The position numbers and the translations under genes are program-made. Under the pieces are notes generated by a model that was given only the letters and a program-made list of their open reading frames with translations, searched no databases and was not told the origin of the DNA. This document shows positions 44,806 to 54,626 of a DNA stretch of 64,000 nucleotides, piece by piece (the stretch's first letter is position 1; every line of letters starts with the position of its first letter). This DNA is from UBA4656 sp002405525 (lineage in GTDB: Bacteria > Pseudomonadota > Gammaproteobacteria > Xanthomonadales > Ahniellaceae): assembly GCA_036723735.1 (NCBI GenBank), contig DAIMGT010000007.1, forward strand, positions 30,902 through 94,901, read 5' to 3'.

Positions 44806-46250
44806 TCCCCATGACCGACCCCATCGTCCCCCTGATCCTTTCCGGCGGCAGCGGCACGCGGCTGTGGCCGGTTTCGCGCCGCACCTGGCCGAAGCCCTTC
44901 ATGCGCATGGCCGGCGGCGCCAGCCTGCTGGCGCGCACCCTGGAACGCGCACTGGCGGTCGCCGCACCCGGTGCGCCGGTGCTCACCATCACCGGCCGCG
45001 ACCACTACTTCATCACCCGCGACGAGTACGTCGCCGCGGCGCCCGCCGCCATGGAGCGCCACCGCTTCCTGCTGGAGCCCGCCGCGCGCAACACCGCACC
45101 GGCGATCCTGCTCGGCGCGCTGGATGTGGCCGACCGGCACGGCGGCGAGGCGCTGCTGCTGGTGCTGCCCGCCGACCACCTGGTGGGCGACGCCGCGGGT
45201 TTCGCAGAGTCGGTGCACCGCGCGGCGGCGCTGGCGCGGCAGGGTCGTCTGGTGACCTTCGGCATCGCGCCTACGCGGGCCGAAACCGGCTACGGCTACA
45301 TCCGCCGCGGGGCGGCGCTCGACGGCCTCGGCTACGAGATCGAACGCTTCGTGGAGAAACCCGGGCTCGACGCCGCGCAGTCCTACCTCGCGAGCGGCGA
45401 ATACCTGTGGAACGCGGGCATGTTCTGCTTCAGCGCGCGCGCGCTGCTCGATGCCGCGTCGACGTCCTGCCCGGACGTGCTCGATGCCGCCCGCACCTGC
45501 CACCTCGCCACCGACCGTGCCGCGCGGGTGGTGGAGTTCCCGGGCGAAGCCTTCCGCGCCATCCCCGAGATCTCGATCGACTACGCGGTGATGGAGCGCG
45601 CCGCGCACCGCGCGGTGGTGCCTGCCGCCTTCGACTGGAACGACATCGGCTCCTGGACCGCGGTGTCGGAGCAGGCACCGCCCGACGCGCGCGGCAACCG
45701 CGTGGTCGGCGAGGCGGTGCTGGTGGACGCCGACGACTGCTTCGTGCAGGCGGAAACGCGCGCGGTGGCCCTGGTCGGCGTCGAGGACCTCGCGGTGGTC
45801 GAGACCGCCGACGCCGTGCTGGTCGCGCACCGCGACCGCGCGCAGGACGTCAAGCGCGCGGTCGAGGCGCTGCGCGCCAGGGCCCATCCCAGCACCGAGC
45901 ACCACGTCACCGTGTTCCGGCCCTGGGGCAGCTACACCGTGCTGGAGGACGCGCCCGACTGCAAGGTCAAGCGCCTGACCGTCAAGCCCGGCCACGTGCT
46001 GAGCCTGCAGTACCACCACCGGCGCAGCGAGCACTGGACGGTGGTGCGCGGCACCGCGAAGGTCCGCGTGGGCGACGTCGAGACCGTGCTGGAGCGCAAC
46101 CAGGGCACCTTCATCCCGATGGGCGTGGTGCACCGGCTGGAGAACCCGGGCAGCGAGGACCTGCACCTGATCGAAACCCAGTGCGGCGACTACTTTGGTG
46201 AAGACGACATCGTCAGGCTGGAGGATGTCTACGGCCGTGTGAAGGGCTGA
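44802..46250 (+). CDS. xanB: Bifunctional mannose-1-phosphate guanylyltransferase/mannose-6-phosphate isomerase (XanB/ManC type)
   Basis: 482 aa. The N-terminal pyrophosphorylase (ILSGGSGTRLWPVSRRTWPKPF, VLPADHLV, FVEKPGLDAAQSYLASGEYLWNAGMF) makes GDP-mannose; a C-terminal cupin isomerase domain (RPWGSYTVLEDA, VKPGHVLSLQYHHRRSEHW, GVVHRLENPG) interconverts fructose-6-P and mannose-6-P. Bifunctional enzymes of this kind feed xanthan, alginate or LPS synthesis. The ATG at 44802 overlaps the rmlD stop; a second ATG at 44811 may be the real start. It ends the operon. Confidence 0.93.
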   Translation: MIPMTDPIVPLILSGGSGTRLWPVSRRTWPKPFMRMAGGASLLARTLERALAVAAPGAPVLTITGRDHYFITRDEYVAAAPAAMERHRFLLEPAARNTAPAILLGALDVADRHGGEALLLVLPADHLVGDAAGFAESVHRAAALARQGRLVTFGIAPTRAETGYGYIRRGAALDGLGYEIERFVEKPGLDAAQSYLASGEYLWNAGMFCFSARALLDAASTSCPDVLDAARTCHLATDRAARVVEFPGEAFRAIPEISIDYAVMERAAHRAVVPAAFDWNDIGSWTAVSEQAPPDARGNRVVGEAVLVDADDCFVQAETRAVALVGVEDLAVVETADAVLVAHRDRAQDVKRAVEALRARAHPSTEHHVTVFRPWGSYTVLEDAPDCKVKRLTVKPGHVLSLQYHHRRSEHWTVVRGTAKVRVGDVETVLERNQGTFIPMGVVHRLENPGSEDLHLIETQCGDYFGEDDIVRLEDVYGRVKG

Positions 46251-46366
46251 GCGCTTCCACGCGTGCGGCCGTGACTGCCGGCACGTGTCCCGGCTTGCGG
46301 TTGCGGCATAATCCGCGCTCGACCCCGGCCGCGGATCGGCCGGACCATTACGAGGTGGGAGAAGAC

Positions 46367-48361
46367 ATGCGAGCCACGATCATCGCGGCGCTGCTGTGCG
46401 CCGTCGCCGGTGCCGCGGGTGCCGATGCGTCCATGGACGCGTTCCTGCGCCACGACCAGTTCGTGGACGTGAAGCTTTCGCCCGACGGCAAGTACATCGC
46501 GGCTTCGATGATGACCTCGCCCGACGCCGGGGCGCTGGTGATCCTCGACCGCGCGACGCTCAAGCCCACCGGCACCATGAAGCTGCGCGGGCGGACCTTC
46601 GTCAACAGTTTCTTCTGGGCCAACGATGAGCGCCTCGTGCTCACCGTGGCGGAAAGCCAGGGATCGGAGAGCAACCCGGCGTCCACCGGGGAGATCTACG
46701 CCACCAACTGGGACGGGTCGCGCCAAGAACTGCTGATTGGTCCGCGCGCCGGCAACGACGGCAACCTCACGCGGCGCCAGCGCGGCTTCGAGGGCGCGAG
46801 CATCGTCGACACCCTGGTCGACGACGACAAGAACATCCTCGTCAACGTCTATCCGGTGGGCAACGACGAGGGCACCTATCCGAAGGTCGAGCGGCTGAAC
46901 ATCTACACCGGCAGCCGGTCGGTGCTGTCGCGCGCGCCGGTGCTCAACGCGCAGTTCCTCACCGACGGGCGCCAGCAGGTGCGCTTCGCCTGGGCCGGCG
47001 GCGTGGCGACCGGCAGCACCGCGAAGCTCTACTACCGCGACGACAACCGCGCCGAGTGGCGGCTGGTCAACGACGAGTCCGCCAGCGGCGTCGCGATGGA
47101 GCCCGAGGGATTCACCGCCGATTACCGGCAGGCCTACCTCATCTCCGACGAGAAGGAAGGTCCGGACGTGGTGTACCTGTGGGACCCGGCCACCGGAGAG
47201 CGCAAGCAGGTCGCCCGCGACGACAGCGTCGACCCGCTGGCCGTGCTGACCAACCGCCAGCGCGTGGCCTACGGCGTGGTGTTCATGGACGGCGAGCCGC
47301 GCATAGAGACCTTCGACAAGGAATCCAACGAGGCCGTCACGCTGTCGACCCTGCTCAATAGCTTCCCCGACCACTGGGTGAGCATCACCAGCTGGAGCGA
47401 TGACGGCAAGGAACTGACTTTCCGCGCGTGGAGCGACCGCGATCCGGGCACCTACTACCTGTTCGACCGCGACCGCAAGGCGACCTACATGCTCGGCGTG
47501 CGCGACTGGATCGATCCGGCGAAGATGGCCGACAAGCAGCCGATCTCGTTCAAGTCGCGCGACGGGCTGACGATCCACGGCTACCTGACGCTGCCGCCGG
47601 ACAGCGACGGCAAGAAGCTTCCGCTGGTGGTCAACGTGCACGGCGGCCCGTTCGGCCCCTTCGATTCCTGGAGTTTCGACTGGGAGGTGCAGCTGCTGGC
47701 CAGCCGCGGCTACGCGGTGCTGCAGCCGAACTTCCGCGGATCGGGCAACTACGGCCGCCGCTTCACCGAGCTGGGCTACCAGCAGTGGGGCGGCACGATG
47801 CAGGACGACGTGACCGACGCCACGCGCTGGGCGATCGAGCAGGGCATCGTCGACAAAGACCGGATCTGCATCTACGGCGGCTCCTACGGCGGCTACGCGG
47901 CCGGCATGGGCATCGCCAAGGAGCCGGACCTGTACCGCTGCGCGGTCGGCTACGTCGGCGTCTACGACCTCGGCATGCTCTACACCCGCGGCGACATCGG
48001 CCAGCGCGACTCCGGCGAGCGCTTCCTCGCCGAGGCGGTCGGTGGCGGGCGCGAGAATCTCGACGCGCGCTCGCCGAACAAGCTGGTCGACCGGATCAAG
48101 GCGCCGATCCTGCTGGTCGCCGGCGGCGAGGACTTCCGCGCGCCGCCCGAACACTCGCAGGCGTTCCACCGTTCGCTGCAGCAGGCTGGCAAGACCAGCG
48201 AACTGCTGATCGACAAGGACGAGGGCCACGGCTTCTACAAGCTCGACAGCCGGCAGGCCTTCTACGGCCGGATGCTGGCCTGGTTCGACCGTTACATCGG
48301 GCCGAAGGCCGCGACCGCGAACGGCGACGCGCAGCCGGTCGCAGCGGGGTCCGCGCCCTGA
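46367..48361 (+). CDS. S9 family peptidase (prolyl oligopeptidase type), secreted
   Basis: 664 aa. Signal peptide about 1-21 (MRATIIAALLCAVAGAAGA), then a beta-propeller about 22-400 and a C-terminal alpha/beta hydrolase with nucleophile Ser506 (YGGSYGGYAA), Asp in GGEDFRAP and His in DEGHGF. VVNVHGGPFGPFD is the oxyanion region. S9 peptidases cut short peptides, often after Pro. Start at 46367 with GGGAGA upstream. It is followed by a second S9 gene 120 bases on. Confidence 0.9.
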   Translation: MRATIIAALLCAVAGAAGADASMDAFLRHDQFVDVKLSPDGKYIAASMMTSPDAGALVILDRATLKPTGTMKLRGRTFVNSFFWANDERLVLTVAESQGSESNPASTGEIYATNWDGSRQELLIGPRAGNDGNLTRRQRGFEGASIVDTLVDDDKNILVNVYPVGNDEGTYPKVERLNIYTGSRSVLSRAPVLNAQFLTDGRQQVRFAWAGGVATGSTAKLYYRDDNRAEWRLVNDESASGVAMEPEGFTADYRQAYLISDEKEGPDVVYLWDPATGERKQVARDDSVDPLAVLTNRQRVAYGVVFMDGEPRIETFDKESNEAVTLSTLLNSFPDHWVSITSWSDDGKELTFRAWSDRDPGTYYLFDRDRKATYMLGVRDWIDPAKMADKQPISFKSRDGLTIHGYLTLPPDSDGKKLPLVVNVHGGPFGPFDSWSFDWEVQLLASRGYAVLQPNFRGSGNYGRRFTELGYQQWGGTMQDDVTDATRWAIEQGIVDKDRICIYGGSYGGYAAGMGIAKEPDLYRCAVGYVGVYDLGMLYTRGDIGQRDSGERFLAEAVGGGRENLDARSPNKLVDRIKAPILLVAGGEDFRAPPEHSQAFHRSLQQAGKTSELLIDKDEGHGFYKLDSRQAFYGRMLAWFDRYIGPKAATANGDAQPVAAGSAP

Positions 48362-48481
48362 CCGGTTTCCGGCCGCGCCCCCGGCGCGGCCGGTTCCTGG
48401 CGCCGCGGCTGTCGATGCCGCGGCGCGACTGGCCCGCGGTGCGAGGCAGGGCCTAGAATCGTGGTTTCCCCCGGACCCGCG

Positions 48482-50551
48482 ATGCCCATGCGCCACGCCA
48501 TCCTCGCACTCTGCCTTGTCGCGCCGGCGGCCTTCGCCGCCGACCGGCCCTTCGACATCCGCGACCTGGTCGCGCTCGACCGCGTCGCCGACCCGCGGAT
48601 CTCGCCCGACGGCCGCCAGGTCGCCTTCCAGGTCCGCGAGGCGGACGTCGACAGCAACAAGGCCGCCACCGGGCTGTGGCTGCGTGCCGTCGACGGCGAT
48701 GCGACGCCGCGCCGGATCACCGCCCGCGGCGTGAACTCGGTCGGCCCGCGCTGGGCGCCGGACGGTCGCGCGCTGTACTTCCTGTCGTCGCGCTCGGGTT
48801 CGATGCAGGTCTGGCGCCTCGACATGGGCGGCGGCGAGGCGCGCCAGGCCACCGACTTTGCGCTCGACGTCGGCTCCTTCGTTCTGGCGCCCGACGGGCG
48901 CGCGATCGCGCTGTCCTTCGAGGTCTTCCCCGACTGCGGCGCCGACCTCGCCTGCACGAAGAAGAAGGTCGACGACGAGGCGGCCAGCAAACAGACCGGC
49001 CAGCTCTACGACCAGATCTTCGTGCGCCACTGGGATACCTGGTCGGACCACCGCCGCTCGCAGCTTTTCGTCGCCCGGCTCGACGCGACGGGCGTGGCCG
49101 GCAAGGACCTGGTGCACGTCACGAAGGGCATCGACGGCGACGTGCCGTCCAAGCCCTTCGGCGACGACAACGAGTACGCGTGGAGCCCCGACGCGAAGTC
49201 GCTGGTGTTCAGCGCGCGCATCGCCGGCCGCAACGAACCGTGGTCGACCAACTTCGACCTGTTCCAGGTGCCGGCCGACGGCAGCGCAGCGCCGCGCAAC
49301 CTGACCGACACCAACGACGCCTGGGACACCGGCCCGGTGTTCAGCGCCGATGGCCGCACGGTGTACTATCGCGCGATGAAGCGCCCGGGCTTCGAGGCCG
49401 ACCGCCTTGGCCTGATGGCGATGGACCTCGCCAGCGGCGCCACGCGCGAGATCGCGCCGGGCTGGGATCGTTCGGCCGACAACCTGGCGCTCTCGCGCGA
49501 CGGCCGCACGATCTACACCACCGCCAACGACCTCGGCCACACGCCGCTGTTCGCGATCGAGATCGCCAGCGGCAAGGTGTCGAAGGTGGCCGGCAACGGC
49601 CATGTGGGCGGCTTCTCGGTCGGCCGTGATGCGATCGTGGTCGCGCACGACGACCTCGACAGCCCGGCGCAGCTGTATCGCGTGGGCCTGCGCGGCGGCG
49701 CGCTGGCGCCGCTGACCGCGTTCAACGCCGAGCGGCTCGCCGGCGTGGCCTTCGGCGCGGCCGAGCAGTTCACCTTCGCCGGCGCCGGTGGCGCGACGGT
49801 GCACGCCTGGCTGGTCAAGCCGGCCAACTTCGATCCGGCGAAGAAGTACCCGGTGGCCTTCCTGATCCACGGCGGTCCGCAGGGCAGCTTCGGCAACCTG
49901 TTCCACTACCGCTGGAACGCGCAGACCTACGCCGGCCAGGGTTATGCCGCGCTGCTGGTCGACTTCCACGGCTCCACCGGCTACGGCCAGGCGTTCACCG
50001 ATGCGGTCAGCCGCGACTGGGGCGGCAAGCCGCTGGAGGACCTGCGACTCGGGCTGGAGGCCGCGGTCGCCAAGTACGCCTTCCTCGACGGAGAGCGCGC
50101 CTGCGCGCTGGGTGGGTCCTACGGCGGCTACATGGTGGCCTGGATCGCCGGCCAGATGCCCGAGCGCTTCCGTTGCCTGGTCAACCACGCCGGCGTGTTC
50201 GACATCCGCGCCATGGCCTACATGACCGAGGAACTGTGGTTCACCAACTGGGAATTCGGCGGCCCGCCGCACACCCACCCGGAGGACTACGCGAAGTTCA
50301 ACCCGGCCGACCACGTGGCGAAATGGAAGGCGCCGATGCTGGTGATCCACGGCGCGCTCGACTATCGCGTGCCCTACACCCAGGGCATCGCGGCGTTCAC
50401 CGCCGCACAGGTGCGCGGCATCCCCAGCCGCTACCTGCACTTCCCCGACGAGAACCACTGGGTCCTCAAGCCGGCCAACTCGGTCCTGTGGCACGACACG
50501 GTCAATGCCTGGTTGAAGCGGTGGCTGGTGGAGGAGCCCGGCGCTCGGTGA
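48482..50551 (+). CDS. S9 family peptidase, dipeptidyl-peptidase 5-like, secreted
   Basis: 689 aa. Signal peptide MPMRHAILALCLVAPAAFAA, N-terminal beta-propeller of TolB-like repeats (ISPDGRQVAFQV, WSPDAKSLVFSA), and catalytic domain with Ser546 (LGGSYGGYM), Asp in GALDYRVP and His in DENHW. The KPANSVLWHDTVNAWLKRW tail is typical of bacterial DPP5-type enzymes. An ATG two codons later (48488) is possible. It likely processes peptides in the periplasm together with its neighbour. Confidence 0.9.
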   Translation: MPMRHAILALCLVAPAAFAADRPFDIRDLVALDRVADPRISPDGRQVAFQVREADVDSNKAATGLWLRAVDGDATPRRITARGVNSVGPRWAPDGRALYFLSSRSGSMQVWRLDMGGGEARQATDFALDVGSFVLAPDGRAIALSFEVFPDCGADLACTKKKVDDEAASKQTGQLYDQIFVRHWDTWSDHRRSQLFVARLDATGVAGKDLVHVTKGIDGDVPSKPFGDDNEYAWSPDAKSLVFSARIAGRNEPWSTNFDLFQVPADGSAAPRNLTDTNDAWDTGPVFSADGRTVYYRAMKRPGFEADRLGLMAMDLASGATREIAPGWDRSADNLALSRDGRTIYTTANDLGHTPLFAIEIASGKVSKVAGNGHVGGFSVGRDAIVVAHDDLDSPAQLYRVGLRGGALAPLTAFNAERLAGVAFGAAEQFTFAGAGGATVHAWLVKPANFDPAKKYPVAFLIHGGPQGSFGNLFHYRWNAQTYAGQGYAALLVDFHGSTGYGQAFTDAVSRDWGGKPLEDLRLGLEAAVAKYAFLDGERACALGGSYGGYMVAWIAGQMPERFRCLVNHAGVFDIRAMAYMTEELWFTNWEFGGPPHTHPEDYAKFNPADHVAKWKAPMLVIHGALDYRVPYTQGIAAFTAAQVRGIPSRYLHFPDENHWVLKPANSVLWHDTVNAWLKRWLVEEPGAR

Positions 50552-50579
50552 GGTGTGGCGGGGCTCTGGGCCCTGCTCT

Positions 50580-51614
50580 TCAAAGCCAGCCCGACTTCCG
50601 CAACCGCCAGAACAACAGTGCCGACACCCCGAACATGGTGACCAGCGCCAGAGGATAGCCGAGCGTCCAGCCGAGTTCGGGCATCTTCTCGAAATTCATC
50701 CCGTAGATGCTGGCGATCAGGGTGGGAAACGCGATGATGCCGGCCCAGCCGGCGAGCTTCTTGACCACCTCGTTCTGGCCGACGGTGACCATGGCGAGGT
50801 TGACGCTCATCGCGGCCGAGAGCATCTCCCCCATCGTGTCGCACGCCTCCTTGACCCGCGTTGCGTGGTCGAACACGTCGCGGAAGAACACCCGCACCTC
50901 GTCGCGGACCATTCCCGGGTGCAGTCGCATCAACTGGTTGAGGATGTCCTGCATCGGTGCGATGGCGAGTCGCAGGGTGACCAGTTCCTTCTTCAGCTCA
51001 TACAGGCGCTGGATGGTCCGGCGGTCGAACGACTGGTGGAAGATCGCCTCCTCCAGTTCCTCCAGTTCACCGCGGAACGCCTGGGTGATCGGCAGGAAGT
51101 TGTCGACGACGTAGTCGAGCACGGCATACAGCGCGTAGCTGGGGCCGAGGGCGAGCATCTCCGGCTCGCGCTCGCAGCGATGGCGCGCGGGCTGGTAGGA
51201 CAGCGATGCCCCATGGCGGACGGTCAGCAGGTACCGTCGCCCCAGGAAGATGTGGGTTTCGCCGAAGGCGAGGTTGCACTTCACCTCCTGGGCGGTGTGG
51301 ACGGCGATGAACAGCGAGTCGCCGTAGACCTCGATCTTCGGCCGCTGGTGGGCGTGGTGGGCGTCCTCCACCGCCAGGTCGTGCAGGTCGAACTCCTCCT
51401 GCAGTTTCTCCAGCAGCGGCTCGTCGGGTTCGTGCACGCCGACCCACACGAAGGTGTCCGGTTCGGCCAGCACGTCGCTGATCTGGTCGAGCGTGATGCC
51501 GGGCAGGCGCCGGCCGTGGCGATCGTAGGCCGCGCAGTTGACCACCATGGGTTCGCGCGGCGGGGCGATTGCGGCCGGGGGCTGGTCGGGACGCTGGGCG
51601 ATCGTGATGTCCAT
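50580..51614 (-). CDS. corA: Magnesium and cobalt transport protein CorA
   Basis: 344 aa inner-membrane divalent cation channel. Long cytosolic N-terminal domain, the stalk helix (ELEELEEAIFHQSFDRRTIQRLYELKKELVTLRLAIAPMQDIL), two C-terminal membrane helices and the signature YGMNFE between them (near residues 302-307). GGAGG stands 5 bases before the ATG at 51614. The longer in-frame ORF upstream is a shadow of the next gene. Confidence 0.94.
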   Translation of the reverse strand: MDITIAQRPDQPPAAIAPPREPMVVNCAAYDRHGRRLPGITLDQISDVLAEPDTFVWVGVHEPDEPLLEKLQEEFDLHDLAVEDAHHAHQRPKIEVYGDSLFIAVHTAQEVKCNLAFGETHIFLGRRYLLTVRHGASLSYQPARHRCEREPEMLALGPSYALYAVLDYVVDNFLPITQAFRGELEELEEAIFHQSFDRRTIQRLYELKKELVTLRLAIAPMQDILNQLMRLHPGMVRDEVRVFFRDVFDHATRVKEACDTMGEMLSAAMSVNLAMVTVGQNEVVKKLAGWAGIIAFPTLIASIYGMNFEKMPELGWTLGYPLALVTMFGVSALLFWRLRKSGWL

Positions 51615-51676
51615 CGGGCCTCCGCATGGCGCGGCGCCATCATGCGCGCCGACGACCGCGGTCGCAACGGACCGCG

Positions 51677-52966
51677 TCAGCCGGCCGGCCTGCGCAGGGC
51701 GCGCCAGGCCGCGAAGTGCACCGGCAGCCACAGCGCAATCCAGTCCAGCGTGTCCTGTCGATGTCCGGGAAGCACCAGCCATAACCAGGCGAGAAATGCC
51801 GTGGACGCGACCGCGGCGGCGATCCATGTGGCGGCGCGCGATGCCGGCGCCCGCCCGCGCAGGGCCCGCCACGCGGCGGGCAGCAGGGCGAGGCACAGCG
51901 GGTTGAACAGGGCGAGATTCGCATTGCGCCAAGTGGCGTGATGCGCGGTGCCGAACCACAGGAACAGCAAGAGCAGGCCGCCGATCCCGCACAGCAGCCA
52001 CAGCACGCCAGCCAGCGCGCCGAAGCCGCGTCGGCGCGCACCGTTGCCGCGGCCCAGCCAGCGCAGCACGGCGGCCAGCGCCAGGCCCAGCGCGAGGAAG
52101 CGCCAGATCCAGCCCGGCGGTGCGGCGGGTTCGGGCACCCGGCCCTTCAGCAGCACCGCCTCGGCGGCGACCAGTGGCACCTCGGCGTCGGCGTCGTCGC
52201 GCACACGCACGTCGCGCACGTGGCGCGCGACCTCCATCGGCACGAACATCTCGTCCCAGAAGTCCACCGGCTGGTCGGTCGTGGGCCCGAGTCCCGCGTG
52301 CACGCCGAGGTAGACCGGCAAGTCGGGCGAGGTCAGGCGCAGTGCGTGCATACGCAGGGTATAGCCGCGCGAGCGGCCGTCGGTGGACGCGCGCAACGCA
52401 CCGCCCAGCGCGGCGTCGAGCGCGTCGCGGACTTTCGTCGAGCAATTGGCGAGAAAGTAGTCGTAGCGGTACTTGCGGTTTTCCGGCCGCGTGTTCCAAG
52501 CGAGGTAACGAGCCAGTTCGAGGCGCTGCGTGGGCGAGAGGTTCAGCGCCTGCTCGATCACTTGCCGCCCCTCGGCGCGATACTGGCCGAGGTCGTCGGC
52601 AGGGCGCCGCGCGGCAAGCTCGTAGGTCATCTCGCCGCGCAGGAACCTGAGGAAGAAATTCTCCTCGGCGAAGTCGAAGATGCCGTAGTTGTAGAGCGCC
52701 TCGGCGCCGCTGGCGGCATCTCGGACGCGGAGTGCGTTGTGGCCGAAGCGCTGCCAGTAGACCTCGCCGGGCCCGACCGTGACCAGCGAGACCTCCAGCG
52801 ATTCCCCGGGCTGGCCCGGGGTCCAGGTGGCGGGCCGCGCGTCGGCGCCCGCCGCACCCAGCAGCAGGATCAGCGCGCCCAGCCACCGGTGCGCGCCCCG
52901 TCGCGTGGTGCTCACCGGAGGCTGCCCCGCTCGCGGATCGCCCCTGCGCGGCGCGAGCGCGCGCAT
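51677..52966 (-). CDS. DUF4105 membrane protein
   Basis: 429 aa. Signal segment or anchor in residues about 28-44 (WLGALILLLGAAGADA), then a periplasmic DUF4105/Lnb-like domain with the conserved pattern GEVYWQRFGHNALRVRD, YNYGIFDF, YRYDYFLANCSTKVRDAL (Cys and His-type catalytic look), and a C-terminal block of membrane helices about 285-420. Such proteins are annotated as having a predicted cysteine-peptidase-like fold; no substrate is established. The ATG follows directly on the corC stop (TGA ATG). Confidence 0.83.
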   Translation of the reverse strand: MRALAPRRGDPRAGQPPVSTTRRGAHRWLGALILLLGAAGADARPATWTPGQPGESLEVSLVTVGPGEVYWQRFGHNALRVRDAASGAEALYNYGIFDFAEENFFLRFLRGEMTYELAARRPADDLGQYRAEGRQVIEQALNLSPTQRLELARYLAWNTRPENRKYRYDYFLANCSTKVRDALDAALGGALRASTDGRSRGYTLRMHALRLTSPDLPVYLGVHAGLGPTTDQPVDFWDEMFVPMEVARHVRDVRVRDDADAEVPLVAAEAVLLKGRVPEPAAPPGWIWRFLALGLALAAVLRWLGRGNGARRRGFGALAGVLWLLCGIGGLLLLFLWFGTAHHATWRNANLALFNPLCLALLPAAWRALRGRAPASRAATWIAAAVASTAFLAWLWLVLPGHRQDTLDWIALWLPVHFAAWRALRRPAG

Positions 52967-53815
52967 TCAGGCTTTCGCCGGCAGGCGGACGGCGAGCTGC
53001 TGCAGGCGTCGGCTGTCGGCGCGCGCGACCTTGAATTCGATACCCTCCAGCGCGATCGACTCGCCGGGTGCGGGAAGGTGTCCATGTGCGGCGGTGACCA
53101 GCCCGCCCACGGTGTCGAATTCGTCGTCCGGGAAACCGGTGCCGAAGCGTTCGTTGAACTCGTCGATCGGAGTCAATGCGGCGACCAGGAAGCGACCGTC
53201 GGGTTGCGCCACGATGCGGCCGGCGGCCTCGTCCTCGTCGTGCTCGTCGGAAATGTCGCCGACGATCTCCTCCAGGACGTCCTCGATCGTCACCAGTCCG
53301 GCGACGCCGCCGAACTCGTCGACCACGACCGCCATGTGCTGGCGGTTGGCGCGGAAGTCCTTGAGCAGCTCGTTGAGCCGCTTCGATTCGGGGATCCAGG
53401 TCACTGCGCGCAGCATGCCCTTCACGTCGCAGCGCGATCCGCCTTCGACGAAACCCTTGAGCAGGTCCTTGGCCAGCAGCACCCCCACGATCTCGTCGCG
53501 GTTCTCGCCGGTGACGGGGAAACGCGAGTGGCCGCTGTCGACCACGATCCGCAGGATCTCGGGCAGTGGCGCGTCGACCGGCACGGTGACCATCTGCGCG
53601 CGGGGCACCATGACGTCGGCGACCATCTGGTCGGACACCGCGATCGCACCCTCCATCATGGCCAGCGTGTCGGGCGTCATGAGGCCGTTGGCCTGCGCGT
53701 TGCGCAGTTCCTCCAGCAGTTCTTCGCGGTTCCGGGGTTCGCCGGTGAGCGCCTGGGTCAGGCGGTCGAGCCAGGATCGATGCCCGGAACCGCTGCTACT
53801 CGGGTCCTCGTTCAT
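52967..53815 (-). CDS. corC: CorC/HlyC-family CBS-domain transporter accessory protein (YbeX)
   Basis: 282 aa, no membrane helices. Two CBS domains (about 65-185, DVMVPRAQMVTVPVDAPLPEILRIVVDSGHSRFPVTG and VTIEDVLEEIVGDISDEHDED) and a C-terminal CorC_HlyC domain (DEFNERFGTGFPDDEFDTVGGLV). It is linked to Mg/Co homeostasis and to ribosome function in E. coli. It lies just downstream of ybeY as in most gammaproteobacteria. Confidence 0.92.
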   Translation of the reverse strand: MNEDPSSSGSGHRSWLDRLTQALTGEPRNREELLEELRNAQANGLMTPDTLAMMEGAIAVSDQMVADVMVPRAQMVTVPVDAPLPEILRIVVDSGHSRFPVTGENRDEIVGVLLAKDLLKGFVEGGSRCDVKGMLRAVTWIPESKRLNELLKDFRANRQHMAVVVDEFGGVAGLVTIEDVLEEIVGDISDEHDEDEAAGRIVAQPDGRFLVAALTPIDEFNERFGTGFPDDEFDTVGGLVTAAHGHLPAPGESIALEGIEFKVARADSRRLQQLAVRLPAKA

Positions 53816-53892
53816 TGCGGGTTGGGATGGCGCCTCGGACGGAAGAAGCCGAAAGTGTATCGCAGGCCCGCGGCGATCCCATGTCGCCCGCG

Positions 53893-54459
53893 TCAGCGCG
53901 CCACGTAGGGGTCCGGAATTCCAAGTTTTTCAAGGACCTGGACTTCGAGCGCTTCCATGTCCCGGGCCTCGACCGGGGTTTCATGCACGTGCCCCAGCAG
54001 GTGCAGGGTGCCGTGGACGGTCAGGTGCGCCCAGTGCTCGAGGACGGTCTTGCCCTGCGCCAGCGCCTCGCTGGCGATCACCGGCGCGCACAGCACCAGG
54101 TCGCCGAGCAGGGGGATCCCGAGGCCGGTCGGCAGGTCGGCCGGAAAAGACAGCACGTTGGTGGCGTAGTCGCGGTGCCGGTACTGCAGGTTGAGCGCCT
54201 GGCCTTCGGCAGCGTCGACGATCCGCAGCGACACCTCGGCGGCGGCCCGTTGGCGCCCCACCGCGGCGGCGACCCACTCCCGGAACAGCTTCTCGTCGGG
54301 CAGGCCGTCGGCGGGAACACCCCAGGACACCGAAACCTCGACCGCAGCCGGCCGGCGCGAAGCCGCCCCGACACGCCCCGATGCAGCGGCCGGCGCGTCG
54401 GGGTCGCGAAGCGCGGCGGTGGGCGGCGCGGTCGTATGGGCGGGTTTCCGGCTGCTCAT
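53893..54459 (-). CDS. ybeY: Endoribonuclease YbeY
   Basis: 188 aa metal-dependent RNase in 16S rRNA maturation and quality control. The zinc-binding triad HGTLHLLGHVH (three His) and the conserved NVLSFPADLP and LGDLVLCAPVI segments are present. The residue before the last His is Val, where Asp is usual. The first about 35 residues are a low-complexity extension compared with the usual about 160 aa length. The phoH-like ybeZ that normally precedes it is absent here; greB lies upstream instead. Confidence 0.9.
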   Translation of the reverse strand: MSSRKPAHTTAPPTAALRDPDAPAAASGRVGAASRRPAAVEVSVSWGVPADGLPDEKLFREWVAAAVGRQRAAAEVSLRIVDAAEGQALNLQYRHRDYATNVLSFPADLPTGLGIPLLGDLVLCAPVIASEALAQGKTVLEHWAHLTVHGTLHLLGHVHETPVEARDMEALEVQVLEKLGIPDPYVAR

Positions 54460-54626
54460 GATCCGAGACTACACCCCGGACGCTCCCTGCGCCTGGGCGG
54501 CCGGAGAGGCGGAAGACGGCAGTGGCCTGTGCCGGCCGCGAACGGGGCTCCGCGCCCCATGGGCGTCGACCGTGCCTCCCGCGCCGGTCCCGCCGGTCCG
54601 TCGCCGGCGGACGGTGGGGTTTCCCT

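Noticed and set aside
46229..50494. 1421-codon open frame on the minus strand
   Set aside because: It is antisense to xanB's end and both S9 peptidases; composition is Ala/Arg/Gly/Val/His without domain pattern, as expected for a GC-rich mirror frame.
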